DNA from: Halobacteriovoraceae bacterium | GTDB taxonomy: Bacteria; Bdellovibrionota; Bacteriovoracia; Bacteriovoracales; Bacteriovoracaceae | Direction of reading: 5' to 3' | Length of the DNA: 64,000 nucleotides | Assembly: GCA_002712005.1 (NCBI GenBank) | Contig: PASP01000005.1 | Location: forward strand, 1-64,000 | Part shown: piece after piece, positions 35,327-44,905 of the stretch | Layout: each line of letters opens with the position of its first letter | Numbering within the stretch: the stretch's first letter is position 1 | Notes under the pieces: generated by a model | What the model was told of the DNA's origin: nothing | Seen by the model: the letters and a program-made list of their open reading frames with translations, nothing else | The model's database searches: none | Position numbers and translations under genes: made by a program

Positions 35327-36853
35327 ATGAATTTTATTCACAAAGTTATTTACTTTTCCCTGCTTGTCTTTGTTTTTTCAATAAAAATTACTTATGCAAG
35401 TTCCACGAACTTGGAAACCCAAGACTCGAAAAAGCTAGCGGAAAATCAAGTGGACTCTCCCCTTTCTTCCCCTCATTTGAAAATTGATAGAATCCACGTG
35501 GCCTATATTAATGGAACAATTAATCCCGCTGCCTTTCACTATTTGAAAAGAATAGATGAAAAAACAAAAGATGATCATCATTCTCTTATTCTCATTGAAT
35601 TAGATACTCCAGGTGGACTCGTTACAACGACTAAGGATATCCTCACTCTCTTTGGAAGATCTAATCGTCCCTATATTATTTGGGTACGTCCAGAAGGTGC
35701 ATCAGCAACAAGTGCGGGCGCTTTAATATCAGCAGGAGCCCACTTCATTTTTATGAGTGAAGGAACCAATATGGGCGCTGCTACCCCAATACAAATGGGG
35801 GGAAATATTCCAGGTAAGAAAGGAGAAAACCCTATATTACCCAAGAATAAAAAAGGAGAAAAAGAAGAAAACGATGATCCTAATAATTCGTCTGAATCTT
35901 CTAGTGATCTAAGAGCAAAGGCCATCAACGATTTAGTGGCTTTAGTGAGAAGTCTCAGTGATATCAGAGATCGCAACGGAGAAGGCTTTTCTGAAATGAT
36001 AACAAAGGCCTCAAGCTTTACGGCCCGTGAGGCCTTAGAAAAAAATCTAATCAATGGTATCGCCAATACAAGAGAGCAAGTTATAGACCAGCTGAGATCA
36101 AGCTCGATTACGATTCTTGGTCAAAAGAGACAATTGGCCATTTCACCTCATGTAGAAATGAAAGAACATCCCATGGACCCGGGGCAGAAACTCTTAAATA
36201 TTTTTGCTCATCCCTCTATGGCCTATATTCTCTTTCTCATAGGTGCTGCTCTACTCTATTTAGAATTACAAGCACCGGGAGGATTTATTGCTGGCTCCAT
36301 TGGAGCGATTTGTTTAGTCTTATCGGCCATAGGCTTGCAGGTTCTTCCTCTCAATTTTGGTGCTCTTGGACTTATTATTCTCTCTTTCATTCTCTTTATT
36401 TTAGAAATTTTTATTACAAGCTTTGGCCTTCTCTCACTGGCCGGCTTTGCCTCTCTTATTTTTGGCTCCCTCTTCTTATATAGAACAGAAGACTCTTATA
36501 TAACTTTCTCTACCTCCCTCATTGTGGCCAGTGTTGCGGCCATAGGAAGTTTTTTAGCGATCTGCCTCTACCTCATTCTTAAGGATCAAAAATTTGTAGG
36601 AAAGACTAAATTTAATTCTCAGGAACAAAAGAGAGGTAAAGTGATTCAGCCACTCGAATCTCACACTTCATCAGAAGGACGTTACTTATATCAAATCAAA
36701 GTTGGCGGTGAGTTTTGGCGCGCTTACAGTCAAGAAGAACTCGAAGTTAACGATTCTGTCCTTGTTGTAGAGGGCTCAGATGCATCAAGTTCTTCATATG
36801 AGAAGACAGACAATAAAAATAATGAAATGATCTTAGAAATAAAGAAAGCATAG
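35327..36853 (+). CDS. NfeD1b-type membrane serine protease (ClpP-class)
   Basis: A 508-residue membrane protein. A signal segment is followed by a ClpP-like protease domain (about 55-270) with LDTPGGLVTTTKDI and the catalytic-Ser region GASATSAGALISAGAH; TNMGAATPIQMGG is also typical. Then come four or five membrane helices (about 300-425) and a C-terminal OB-type NfeD domain (about 430-490). NfeD1b proteases cleave stomatin-like partners, and the adjacent slipin gene fits exactly. A charged, low-complexity insert occurs at 165-200. Confidence 0.9.
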   Translation: MNFIHKVIYFSLLVFVFSIKITYASSTNLETQDSKKLAENQVDSPLSSPHLKIDRIHVAYINGTINPAAFHYLKRIDEKTKDDHHSLILIELDTPGGLVTTTKDILTLFGRSNRPYIIWVRPEGASATSAGALISAGAHFIFMSEGTNMGAATPIQMGGNIPGKKGENPILPKNKKGEKEENDDPNNSSESSSDLRAKAINDLVALVRSLSDIRDRNGEGFSEMITKASSFTAREALEKNLINGIANTREQVIDQLRSSSITILGQKRQLAISPHVEMKEHPMDPGQKLLNIFAHPSMAYILFLIGAALLYLELQAPGGFIAGSIGAICLVLSAIGLQVLPLNFGALGLIILSFILFILEIFITSFGLLSLAGFASLIFGSLFLYRTEDSYITFSTSLIVASVAAIGSFLAICLYLILKDQKFVGKTKFNSQEQKRGKVIQPLESHTSSEGRYLYQIKVGGEFWRAYSQEELEVNDSVLVVEGSDASSSSYEKTDNKNNEMILEIKKA

Positions 36854-36881
36854 TCTTTTTCAAACTTACTGAGGAGTTACC

Positions 36882-37637
36882 ATGGTTTTTAACCCCACTT
36901 TTCTTTTTATCATCATCCTATTTGTTTTACTTTTTAACTCGATCAAGATTCTTCGTGAGTATGAAAGAGCTGTTATCTTTAGACTAGGTCGTTTTACAGC
37001 ACTAAGAGGACCAGGACTTATTCTTCTTATCCCAGGCCTTGAGAAAATGGTTCGAGTAGATTTAAGAACTGTCACTATGGATATTCCAAGCCAGGATATT
37101 ATCTCTAAAGATAATGTGACTCTTAAAGTTAATGGAGTCGTTTATTTTAGAGTTAATGATCCCAATAAAGCAGTGATCGCGGTTGAAGATTATTACTCAG
37201 CTACGGCCCAAATTTCTCAAACAACTTTGCGAACGGTAATTGGCCAGTATGAACTCGATGAGATTCTCCAACATCGTGATAAAATCAATGCTTCTTTACA
37301 AGAGATCTTAGATGAACAAACAGAACCATGGGGAATCAAAGTAAGTACAGTGGAAGTTAAGGCCATTGACCTCCCTCTCGATATGCAAAAGGCCATGGCA
37401 AGACAAGCTCAGGCAGAACGAGATAAGAGGGCCAAAATTATTTCTGCGGAAGCAGAATATGAAGCGGCAAAGAAACTTGCTGAGGCAGCTCAAATCCTTG
37501 ATGCTCAAGATAATGCAATCACTCTTCGCTATTTAGAAACCATGCAAAATATTTCAAGTGGTGAAGGAAAGACCACAACATTCTTCCCCATTCCAATCAA
37601 TCTCATAAAAGACTTATTAGGAAAGGAAAGAAGCTAA
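36882..37637 (+). CDS. Slipin (stomatin-like SPFH protein)
   Basis: A 251-residue SPFH/band-7 protein. One N-terminal membrane helix is followed by [14 protein letters not shown]...[26 protein letters not shown] and a coiled helix with [21 protein letters not shown]. Slipins assemble on membranes and are the usual substrate or partner of NfeD. A GAGGAG site precedes the ATG, 28 bp after the NfeD gene, so the two form an operon. Confidence 0.93.
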   Translation: MVFNPTFLFIIILFVLLFNSIKILREYERAVIFRLGRFTALRGPGLILLIPGLEKMVRVDLRTVTMDIPSQDIISKDNVTLKVNGVVYFRVNDPNKAVIAVEDYYSATAQISQTTLRTVIGQYELDEILQHRDKINASLQEILDEQTEPWGIKVSTVEVKAIDLPLDMQKAMARQAQAERDKRAKIISAEAEYEAAKKLAEAAQILDAQDNAITLRYLETMQNISSGEGKTTTFFPIPINLIKDLLGKERS

Positions 37638-37656
37638 TCGGTTCCAAAAGGAAGTT

Positions 37657-38193
37657 ATGAAATTCACTCTCCTCCCTTTTAATGGGTTGCCTGAGACCAA
37701 TATTAATAAGCAGGAGATTCCTTCTGAAATGAAAGTAGAGGCCACAATGAGTTGGCCTCAGCTTCATTTGGATTTTCAACTTCCTTCTTCTCATCTCTCC
37801 CCTACCGCTGATCTAAGTTTAAAAGAACGAAGAGATGAACTTTGGAAAGATACTTGCTTTGAGTGTTTTATTCTTTCTCGCAAGGGAAATTACGATGAGT
37901 GGAACTTCAATTTAGAGGGAGATTGGCAGTGTTATCAATTCGAATCTTATCGCAGCCCGCAGCCCCCTCGAGAAAGAAAGCTTCATACTCTTCCTGAAAT
38001 AAAAAGAGAAAAGAAAGGGAATCAGCTTTTCTTAAAACTTATCCTGCCGATAGAGCAGTTTCAGCGTTCAGAGATTATTTCGGTACACCCCTGCGTTGTA
38101 TGGAAAGGTTCCCACTTCTATGCAGCTGCTCATCCACCAGAAAAAGCAGATTTTCATTTAGATAAATTTTATCTTAATTGGAGAGACGCTTAA
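37657..38193 (+). CDS. DOMON-like domain protein
   Basis: A 178-residue protein of the DOMON-like group: DELWKDTCFECFIL, WNFNLEGDWQCYQFESYR and a C-terminal HPCVVWKGSHFYAAAHPPEKADFH are typical of small bacterial proteins with this sandwich fold. No signal peptide is visible. Its role is unknown. It lies 19 bp after the slipin gene and overlaps the convergent gene at its 3' end by 20 bp. Confidence 0.75.
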   Translation: MKFTLLPFNGLPETNINKQEIPSEMKVEATMSWPQLHLDFQLPSSHLSPTADLSLKERRDELWKDTCFECFILSRKGNYDEWNFNLEGDWQCYQFESYRSPQPPRERKLHTLPEIKREKKGNQLFLKLILPIEQFQRSEIISVHPCVVWKGSHFYAAAHPPEKADFHLDKFYLNWRDA

Positions 38194-38494
38194 AATCGAT
38201 CACTTCAGAAGAATAAGAAGAGATTGGAGTTTCAGATACTCTGTTCACACAAGAAAAAGTCTCATATGTCACTTCTCCCCACTCAGACTTCTTCTCAACA
38301 TAGGCCCCTACTTGAAGAAGACAATCTGGCCGCCCCTCAAGAATTTTAAGATCCCAAATCGAGTCAAAATCTATAGCAAAGAATCTCGCTAATTCTTCTC
38401 TAACAACAAGGTCAATCTTTGAAAATTCACCTGCAGCAGAGGAAAAAGATGAAAAGAATAGACTCGCTAAAATGATTCCTTTTATAGATTTCAC
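38174..38494 (-). CDS. Small exported hypothetical protein
   Basis: About 106 residues. I start at the GTG at 38494, seven bases after AGGAG; the result has a classical signal peptide (KSIKGIILASLFFSSFSSAA) and a mature domain of about 80 residues with two cysteines. The longer frame to 38647 would place the signal peptide mid-protein, which is unlikely. No family recognised. Confidence 0.6.
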   Translation of the reverse strand: MKSIKGIILASLFFSSFSSAAGEFSKIDLVVREELARFFAIDFDSIWDLKILEGRPDCLLQVGAYVEKKSEWGEVTYETFSCVNRVSETPISSYSSEVIDFKRLSN

Positions 38495-38671
38495 AACAAG
38501 GCTCCTGACCCAAAGATTTAAAGATTTGCAGGCAACATACATGACTCGATGCCGGCCATCAATAGGGAAAGGAAAAAAGATAGTGACACGCACAGTCATC
38601 GCCTGACAAGTAATCAAATATCCTTTATATTTAAGGAGATAGAACAATTTTCAAGACAGTAGGACAATATA

Positions 38672-39958
38672 ATGAAAAGACTTCCTCTCCCCATTCCAAT
38701 GGCCTTATCCGCTATGAGACTCTTCAAGCTTTGCCCTACTCTACTCGCTCTACTTCTTTTAACTGGCTGCTCTCTTCTTAATCAGATGAATCAGAGTCAT
38801 TCTCCGAATACCTTAAGAGTTTTGCACTATAATATCTTCGAACTCGATTCAGAGAAAATAGAGGACTTAAAACTTAAAGATCGACCTTCTTTACAACTTA
38901 AAAGTGTAAAAGAGCTCCTCGCTCCCTTTGACTTTCATCTCTTATCTGTAAATGAGATTCAATACGATCAACCGGGAGTCCCCTATCCCTCTTTCCAATC
39001 TGATGGAGAAAATCTTGCGAAATTAACTCATTGGCTACGCCCTAATAAGGGTTGGGACTTTCACTTTGTTCCGGCCAATACCGGAGCAGAGGCCAAGAAG
39101 ATTGCTCCTCAGTCCTATGCAACTTCTGAAGATGAAGGCGCTCGCTTCTATGCCGATCCCAATAACTATGGCCTCTTTCCTGGTCAGTACTCAACTGGAC
39201 TCTCCTCACGCTATCCTATTAAAAAGAAGATCTCAATTAAGTCTCTTCCTTGGAAGAGCTTCCATCCAGAAATTAATTTAAACCGCTTTAGAAATGGTCA
39301 AAGAGAAAAGCTCCCCAAGGATCTTGCCCTCTTTGATAAAGCTTTTATGGACACAGTCATTGAAGTCAATCACAAAGAAGTTCATGTGATTACCCTGCAC
39401 ACAGTTCCGGCCTATCACTTCGGAAATAAGCAAAGCCCTAATTATCAGAGAAACCTCGACCAATTGAGGTTTCTGGAGTGGTATCTCACAGGGAAGACAG
39501 ATATCAAAACTCAGCAGCAATACGAGGGAATATCACCTCTTAAAGAAGGAAGCTATTTTATCGCCATGGGCGATTGGAATACTGATATCAATCAAAAGAA
39601 TCCGGGTAGTGCAGTTCTTAAACGTCTGGCCAAGTCAGAGCGCCTCTTTCCTGCCCATTCAAAAACTTGGGAGGCCAAAGGCTTTCTCCCAGGGCGCATG
39701 AATATGAGACTGGACTATATCTACTACTCCGATAATATCCAGCTCATGAAAGCTCAAGTTGTTATCCCCGATGAAAAGAGAGTCCTTCTAGGTTGTGAGA
39801 AAGAGTCTCTTCCCGTGCAAGAGGATGAAAAGCGTGAAGTTGTCAGCTACACCAATAAAGCGGGCAAAGAATGCTTTGTCTCTCTGAATCAAGAATTCAA
39901 AGTTGCTAAAGACGCATCAGATCATTTTCCTATTTGGGCCGAATTTAAATTGAGATAA
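38672..39958 (+). CDS. Endonuclease/exonuclease/phosphatase-family lipoprotein
   Basis: A 428-residue exported enzyme of the EEP fold. The leader ends in a lipobox (LLLTG-C). Catalytic segments are LRVLHYNIFELD, LLSVNEIQYD (metal-binding Glu), AMGDWNTD and the C-terminal DASDHFPIWAEF. Related surface enzymes are nucleases or lipid and sugar phosphatases; a nuclease acting outside the cytoplasm would suit nucleotide scavenging, but the substrate is not known. It is transcribed alone, on the plus strand. Confidence 0.85.
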   Translation: MKRLPLPIPMALSAMRLFKLCPTLLALLLLTGCSLLNQMNQSHSPNTLRVLHYNIFELDSEKIEDLKLKDRPSLQLKSVKELLAPFDFHLLSVNEIQYDQPGVPYPSFQSDGENLAKLTHWLRPNKGWDFHFVPANTGAEAKKIAPQSYATSEDEGARFYADPNNYGLFPGQYSTGLSSRYPIKKKISIKSLPWKSFHPEINLNRFRNGQREKLPKDLALFDKAFMDTVIEVNHKEVHVITLHTVPAYHFGNKQSPNYQRNLDQLRFLEWYLTGKTDIKTQQQYEGISPLKEGSYFIAMGDWNTDINQKNPGSAVLKRLAKSERLFPAHSKTWEAKGFLPGRMNMRLDYIYYSDNIQLMKAQVVIPDEKRVLLGCEKESLPVQEDEKREVVSYTNKAGKECFVSLNQEFKVAKDASDHFPIWAEFKLR

Positions 39959-40031
39959 ATCAAGGAATCTTAATCCTCGGCCTTTCCTATTGTTTCTAAA
40001 TAAAAATCAGGGTTTAAGCACCCTTTTTACT

Positions 40032-40075
40032 TTGACAGGACTGGATATCTCAAATATTTTATTTTTGTAATATTT
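40032..40075 (+). promoter_or_regulatory. Promoter and dyad operator of the olefin operon
   Basis: TTGACA (40032-40037), a 17-bp spacer and TATTTT (40055-40060) form a strong sigma-70-type promoter. The inverted repeat AAATATT (40052-40058)/AATATTT (40069-40075) overlaps the -10 and start region, where a repressor would block RNA polymerase. It lies upstream of the GbsR-like gene, so self-repression is the simplest reading. Confidence 0.75.
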
Positions 40076-40110
40076 AAAATATGGCCTATGGAAAGGACTA
40101 GTTCCCAAAG

Positions 40111-40872
40111 ATGAGCTCATCTCTATCAAATTCATCTATTCAAAATATACCTGCCAAGGAGCTTCTCGCTGAAATACCAGCATTTGAAGACTTCCTCCAT
40201 GATATTGGCTTTAAGAGAAATGAGGGAGCTATTTTTGGACTTCTTGTTCTCAGTGCAGGACCTATGAGTAGTGAGGAAATCGAGCAAACCTTGAATTTAT
40301 CTCAGTCTGCTGTTTCCCAAGGGTTAAAGAAACTCTCCCTCTACGGTGCTATTGAAACGAGAGAGTCTCGTTCGCAAGAAAGCTCAAAACGAATGAAATA
40401 TCATCAGGCCAAAGAAGATAGCCTCAGTATTGTGGCCACTCTTTTCAGAAAGCGAGAACAAGAAACGATTGAAAAATTCAAGAAGATGGCCCAAAGAGTT
40501 CAAGGCCAACTTGAGTCCGATCGTCATCAAGAAAATGAGATCGTTCAAACCCGAATGAAGAGTATCATTTCCACTTGTGAACTCGCAGAGTCCGTCATCC
40601 ACTTTGTCATGGGTGTGGCTTCGCAAGCTGACAATCCCCTTTATCAAGAACTCACTCACCAGCTTCCAAAGCTCTTAGAAAAGAATCTAAAACGATTAAA
40701 TGAATTTACCTCAGAAAATAAAGATAACCTCCATAAGATCTCTCAATTTATAAGTGAAGGAATAGCTCCGGGACTTAAAGAGCGAATCCCAGAGCAAATA
40801 TCTGACAAATTTCCGGAAAAGTGGAAAGAGAGCTTATTTAAAATTACAGGAGCGCCCCATGGCAACAAGTAA
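40111..40872 (+). CDS. GbsR/MarR-family transcriptional regulator
   Basis: A 253-residue regulator with a winged-helix domain (about 25-105; GFKRNEGAIFGLLVLSAGPM...LNLSQSAVSQGLKKL) of the GbsR type and a long helical C-terminus for dimerisation. It leads the operon with the ketosynthase, ACP, FAD enzyme and oleABCD; its stop overlaps the ketosynthase start by 14 bp. It probably regulates this operon through the AAATATT dyad in its promoter. The signal it senses is unknown. Confidence 0.85.
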   Translation: MSSSLSNSSIQNIPAKELLAEIPAFEDFLHDIGFKRNEGAIFGLLVLSAGPMSSEEIEQTLNLSQSAVSQGLKKLSLYGAIETRESRSQESSKRMKYHQAKEDSLSIVATLFRKREQETIEKFKKMAQRVQGQLESDRHQENEIVQTRMKSIISTCELAESVIHFVMGVASQADNPLYQELTHQLPKLLEKNLKRLNEFTSENKDNLHKISQFISEGIAPGLKERIPEQISDKFPEKWKESLFKITGAPHGNK

Positions 40873-42106
40873 ATCTCTCAATGATGATCAACGTATCGTA
40901 ATCACCGGTATTGGACTCACCTCTCCCAATGGAAACCATATTCAAGAATATAGAAAGAATCTTCTTGAAGGAGTCAGTGGTATTGAACATATGGAAATTC
41001 GACATATGGGTAAAGTGGCGGCAGGAAATTGCAATTTTGATGAATATAAATATCTTAAGAAGAAAATGAGAAAGAGAGGTACCAGAGCCGGATCCATTGC
41101 GGTTTACTGCGCGAATGAAGCGATTGTGGATAGTGGAATCTCTATGGAAGACCAAGATAAGGATCTTATTGGAATCTATCTAGGGATTACCGAACATGGA
41201 AATGTTGAAACTGAGAATGAAATTCATCAACTCTATCAAAATGATCTTAACACCGACTTTTGGTCTCACCATCACAATCCAAGAACAGTTGCCAATGCAC
41301 CTGCCGGAGAAGTTTCCCTCAATCTAGGAATCACTGGACCGAGTTATACCATTGGAGCTGCTTGTGCTGCTGGAAACTTAGGACTTATTCACGGTGCTCA
41401 AATGATTCGTGCTGGTGAGGTGGAATGGGCCTTAGCTGGTGGCGTAAGTGAATCAACCCATACTTTTGGAATTTTTGCCGCGTTCAACTCTCAAGGGGCA
41501 CTTGGATCACATGAAGACCCAACCCTTGCGACTAAGCCTTTAGATAAGGATAGAAATGGTATCGTCGTTTCCGAAGGAGGATGTATTTACGTTCTTGAAT
41601 CGATGGCCAGAGCTAAGCAAAGAGGGGCAAAGATTTACGGAGAAATTATTGGTTATCATGTGAACTCTGACTCCACTGACTTTGTTCTCCCTAACTCTGA
41701 AAGACAGATTGAATGTATGCAAAAGGCCATGAAAAAAGCAGGTCTCGGACCAGATGAAATCGATATCGTAAATATGCATGCGACAGGTACAGGTCAAGGT
41801 GATATTCAAGAATGTAAGGCCGTAAGAGAAGTATTTGGACCTGTCCAAAATACTCTCATTAATGCAACAAAGGGCCATATCGGTCACTGCATGGGTGCAG
41901 CTGGCTCTCTCGAATTGGCCGGGAACCTACCTTCCTTCGAAGATGGTATGGTTCACTCTTGCCGAAATATAGATAACCTCGATCCTGAATGTGCAATTGA
42001 CGGACTCGTTATCGGTGAACCCGTAAAAAAAGAAGTTAAAACCATATTAAATAATAGCTTTGGGATGTTGGGTATCAACTCGGCCCTCATTATTGCCAAA
42101 GTATAA
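40859..42106 (+). CDS. Beta-ketoacyl-ACP synthase (KAS I/II-like)
   Basis: A 415-residue elongating condensing enzyme. The catalytic triad is visible: Cys169 in GAACAAGN, His307 in NMHATGTGQGD and His343 in KGHIGHCMGAAGS, with Lys338. It extends an acyl-ACP by two carbons from malonyl-ACP. The Cys and first-His boxes differ from housekeeping FabF (TACATG, AHGTST), suggesting a specialised branch. It is followed at once by its own ACP gene. It is probably the chain-building enzyme for the acyl precursor used by OleA. Confidence 0.9.
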   Translation: MATSKSLNDDQRIVITGIGLTSPNGNHIQEYRKNLLEGVSGIEHMEIRHMGKVAAGNCNFDEYKYLKKKMRKRGTRAGSIAVYCANEAIVDSGISMEDQDKDLIGIYLGITEHGNVETENEIHQLYQNDLNTDFWSHHHNPRTVANAPAGEVSLNLGITGPSYTIGAACAAGNLGLIHGAQMIRAGEVEWALAGGVSESTHTFGIFAAFNSQGALGSHEDPTLATKPLDKDRNGIVVSEGGCIYVLESMARAKQRGAKIYGEIIGYHVNSDSTDFVLPNSERQIECMQKAMKKAGLGPDEIDIVNMHATGTGQGDIQECKAVREVFGPVQNTLINATKGHIGHCMGAAGSLELAGNLPSFEDGMVHSCRNIDNLDPECAIDGLVIGEPVKKEVKTILNNSFGMLGINSALIIAKV

Positions 42107-42118
42107 AAGGAGTAAGAA

Positions 42119-42367
42119 ATGGAACAAGCAGAAGTAAGACAAAAAGTACTTGATATCATCGAAGATGTTGCCCTTGATGAAGATCTTTCCAACCTAGATG
42201 ATAGTGTGGCCCTGAGAGATCAACTTGACCTCGATAGTATGGACTTTCTTGATATCGTTATGGAATTGAAGAAGAGACATAAGATTGAAGTTCCTCAAGA
42301 GGACTACCCTCAACTGGCAACAATGGACAGCTGTGTAACTTATCTTACACCTAAGTTTAACCAATAA
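42119..42367 (+). CDS. Dedicated acyl carrier protein
   Basis: An 82-residue acidic protein with the phosphopantetheine site DLDSMDFLD, Ser40. It is diverged from housekeeping AcpP (DLDSLD motif, HKIEVPQEDYP). Its AAGGAG site is strong, and its stop overlaps the next ATG by 1 bp. It presumably holds the growing chain for the KAS encoded just upstream. Confidence 0.92.
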   Translation: MEQAEVRQKVLDIIEDVALDEDLSNLDDSVALRDQLDLDSMDFLDIVMELKKRHKIEVPQEDYPQLATMDSCVTYLTPKFNQ

Positions 42368-43845
42368 TGCCCATTCCTAATATTCCTGTGGAGAGAAGCT
42401 TCGATCCACAGGACACTCAATATGATGCCATTGTAATAGGCGCGGGAATGTCAGGCATGGCCGCGGCTATTCGACTCGGTATGTTCGATAAGAAAGTTCT
42501 CCTTCTCGAAAAGCATATCATTTCTGGAGGATTGAATTCTTATTACTCAAGATCAAAGATACCCTTTGATGTTGGTCTTCATGCCCTGACTAATTTTGCT
42601 CAGAAAAAAGAAAGAAGAAGACCACTGACTAAACTCTTGAAGCAACTTAGAATTCCCTACGAAGAGTTTAAACTCACAGAACAATTTAAATCTCAAATTC
42701 ATTTTCCAGAGGTCAAGCTTGGATTCACCAATGATATTGATTATTTTATCCAAGAAATAGAAAATCATTTTCCTCACGAAAAGGATAATTTTCTTAAACT
42801 CTTAGAAGATATTAAGGGCTTCAATGAAGTGGCCCTAGATAATCCCTATCAATCTGCTAAAGAAAAATTGGCCCAATTTATCAGAGATCCTCTTTTACAA
42901 GAGATGATTCTATGTCCCCTTCTCATTTATGGATCCGCATGGGAGATGGATATGGATTACTCCCAATTTGTCATTATGTTCAAATCAATTTACCTAGAGG
43001 GATTTGGACGACCTGAAGGTGGAGTAAGGACAATTATTCAGGCGCTTATCAATAAAATGAAAGAGGCCAATGTAGAAGTCTGCTATCGCAATGGTGTCTC
43101 AGAGATTATTGTCGATAATAACCAAGTTAAAGGAGTTATTACTTCTCGAGGACAGACGATCACAGCTCCTCTGATTTTATCCAGTGCAGGACTTCCTGAA
43201 ACATTAGGACTCATCCCTACAGAGACGAAGACTTCGACTTCACCCACACCAAAAACCGGAAAAATGAGCTTCACTGAAGCGATCTATATTACTAAAAAGA
43301 AACCCCAGCTCTATGGCAATGATCAGACGATTGTTTTCTATAATAATAGTGAGAAGTATAACTATCGTTGTCCCGATCAGTTCATTGATCCTCAAAGTGC
43401 CGTTCTGTGCTTCCCTAATAATTTCAAATATCAAAATAATCATCAGGGACCGTTTGCAGATGACTTTGATCAAGGGGTTCTAAGAATTACAATGATGGCC
43501 AATTACGATAAATGGAATGAAGCCAAGAGTATCGGAAGAGAATTCTATCTTTCAGAAAAAGAAAAAGTTAATCAAAAGTCTTTAGAATTACTTTCTCGAC
43601 ATCTTCCTCATTTTGATCCGTCAGAAATTACATTCAAAGATATTTTTACTCCCACTACAGTAGAGCGATATACCGGTCACTTTGGTGGTTGCGTCTATGG
43701 TAGTCCTGATAAGACAAGAGATGGAAGCACGGCCTACAAGGGTCTCGTCATTTGTGGAACAGATCAAGGATTCTTAGGCATTATCGGAAGTATGCTCTCA
43801 GGTATCTCTATGGCGAATCTCTATGGACTAATGGGACAGCAATAA
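42367..43845 (+). CDS. CrtI/CrtISO-like FAD-dependent oxidoreductase
   Basis: A 492-residue flavoprotein of the phytoene-desaturase/retinol-saturase superfamily. It starts with a dinucleotide fold (AIVIGAGMSGMAAAIRLG, 25-30), LLLEKHIISGGLNSYY, and ends with VERYTGHFGGCVYGSPD and the FAD-closing IGSMLSGISMANLYG. No carotenoid synthase genes are nearby, so the substrate is more likely an acyl-ACP or acyl chain. It is fused by overlaps into the KAS-ACP-oleABCD operon. The reaction could be desaturation, saturation or isomerisation; sequence does not decide. Confidence 0.82.
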   Translation: MPIPNIPVERSFDPQDTQYDAIVIGAGMSGMAAAIRLGMFDKKVLLLEKHIISGGLNSYYSRSKIPFDVGLHALTNFAQKKERRRPLTKLLKQLRIPYEEFKLTEQFKSQIHFPEVKLGFTNDIDYFIQEIENHFPHEKDNFLKLLEDIKGFNEVALDNPYQSAKEKLAQFIRDPLLQEMILCPLLIYGSAWEMDMDYSQFVIMFKSIYLEGFGRPEGGVRTIIQALINKMKEANVEVCYRNGVSEIIVDNNQVKGVITSRGQTITAPLILSSAGLPETLGLIPTETKTSTSPTPKTGKMSFTEAIYITKKKPQLYGNDQTIVFYNNSEKYNYRCPDQFIDPQSAVLCFPNNFKYQNNHQGPFADDFDQGVLRITMMANYDKWNEAKSIGREFYLSEKEKVNQKSLELLSRHLPHFDPSEITFKDIFTPTTVERYTGHFGGCVYGSPDKTRDGSTAYKGLVICGTDQGFLGIIGSMLSGISMANLYGLMGQQ

Positions 43846-43852
43846 GGATTTT

Positions 43853-44905
43853 ATGAATTTTGAAAATGTAGTGATTGCAGGTATTGAATGTCATCTATCG
43901 GACGACATCTTGAGTTCTTCTCAAATTGAAGAGCAACTCGCCCCACTCTATAAGGGCCTAAAACTTCCCGAAGGCCGACTTGAGTTGATGACAGGAATAA
44001 AAGAAAGAAGAATATGGCCGCGAGGAACTCGCCCTAGTTCACTTTCCATTGCTGCCGCTAACCAACTCTTTAGTCGCTATCCCCATCTCGATCGCAAGAA
44101 AATGGATCTTTTAATTCATAGTTCGGTATGCCGAGATTTTCTTGAGCCAAGTACCGCAAGTGTTGTTCATGCTGGACTTGAACTCTCCAGTGATGCCATG
44201 ATCTTTGATCTCTCTAATGCCTGCTTAGGTATGGTCAATTCAGTGGTCGTAGCCGCTCACATGATATCAAGAAAACAAATTCAGCATGCCCTTATCGTAA
44301 GTGGAGAAAACGGTGGCCCCCTCCTGGAAGAGACGATTTCCACTTTGAATCGCCTTTATTCAGAGGGAAGTATCAATCGAAAAAGTGTTAAGAAATACTT
44401 TGCGAACTTAACCATTGGAAGTGCAGCTACCGCAATGGTGATATCACATCGCGACCTCTATCCTGAAGCTCCTAGAATCTTGGGTGGAGTTGTCCAAACA
44501 GACTCTTCTGCAAATATTCTATGTCAGGGGGATGGAAATCCTAATCAACTTATGATGGAAACCGATAGTGAAGCACTCATGCACAAGGGTGTAGAACTTG
44601 CCAAGAAGAACTGGTCATTGGCCAAGGAAAATCTAAATTGGAGTGAAAGTGACGTGGACTGGGTACTTACTCACCAAGTGGGCAAGGCCCATGAAGAGCT
44701 CACTTTAAACACTCTTAATCTTTCTCAGGCAAAAACCCATCGAACCTATCCATTCTTAGGTAATACGGGCTCAAGTGCCCTTCCCATTACATTAAATTCT
44801 TTAGTTAGAGAAAACTTAATGCAACCTCAGGAAAGAGTCGCTCTTATGGGTATAGGCTCCGGACTCACCAGTATAATCCTAGGACTTGAATGGGGTAAAT
44901 TATAA
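43853..44905 (+). CDS. oleA: OleA, head-to-head acyl-CoA condensing enzyme
   Basis: A 350-residue thiolase-fold enzyme that joins two acyl-CoA molecules into a long-chain beta-keto acid. It has the catalytic Cys124 (DLSNACLGMVNS), His274 (LTHQVG), Asn304 (GNTGSSA), and the OleA hallmark Glu98 in SVCRDFLEPSTAS, which activates the second chain and is absent from FabH. The order oleA-B-C-D is complete here, which makes the assignment strong. Its stop overlaps the OleB start by 1 bp. Confidence 0.93.
   Translation: MNFENVVIAGIECHLSDDILSSSQIEEQLAPLYKGLKLPEGRLELMTGIKERRIWPRGTRPSSLSIAAANQLFSRYPHLDRKKMDLLIHSSVCRDFLEPSTASVVHAGLELSSDAMIFDLSNACLGMVNSVVVAAHMISRKQIQHALIVSGENGGPLLEETISTLNRLYSEGSINRKSVKKYFANLTIGSAATAMVISHRDLYPEAPRILGGVVQTDSSANILCQGDGNPNQLMMETDSEALMHKGVELAKKNWSLAKENLNWSESDVDWVLTHQVGKAHEELTLNTLNLSQAKTHRTYPFLGNTGSSALPITLNSLVRENLMQPQERVALMGIGSGLTSIILGLEWGKL

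Noticed and set aside
40859-42367. Aryl-polyene cluster
   Set aside because: The typical aryl-polyene set (several KAS, two ACPs, ammonia-lyase or AMP-ligase for the aryl starter, acyltransferases) is not present; OleABCD are.
42367-43845. Reading the CrtI-like genes (also 56798-58249) plus the mevalonate operon as a carotenoid pathway
   Set aside because: No phytoene synthase, prenyl-diphosphate synthase or cyclase is in the window, and both genes sit inside fatty-acid-type operons far from the mevalonate genes.
43853-44905. Calling the OleA gene FabH (KAS III)
   Set aside because: The Glu98 motif SVCRDFLEPS and the oleBCD context identify OleA.
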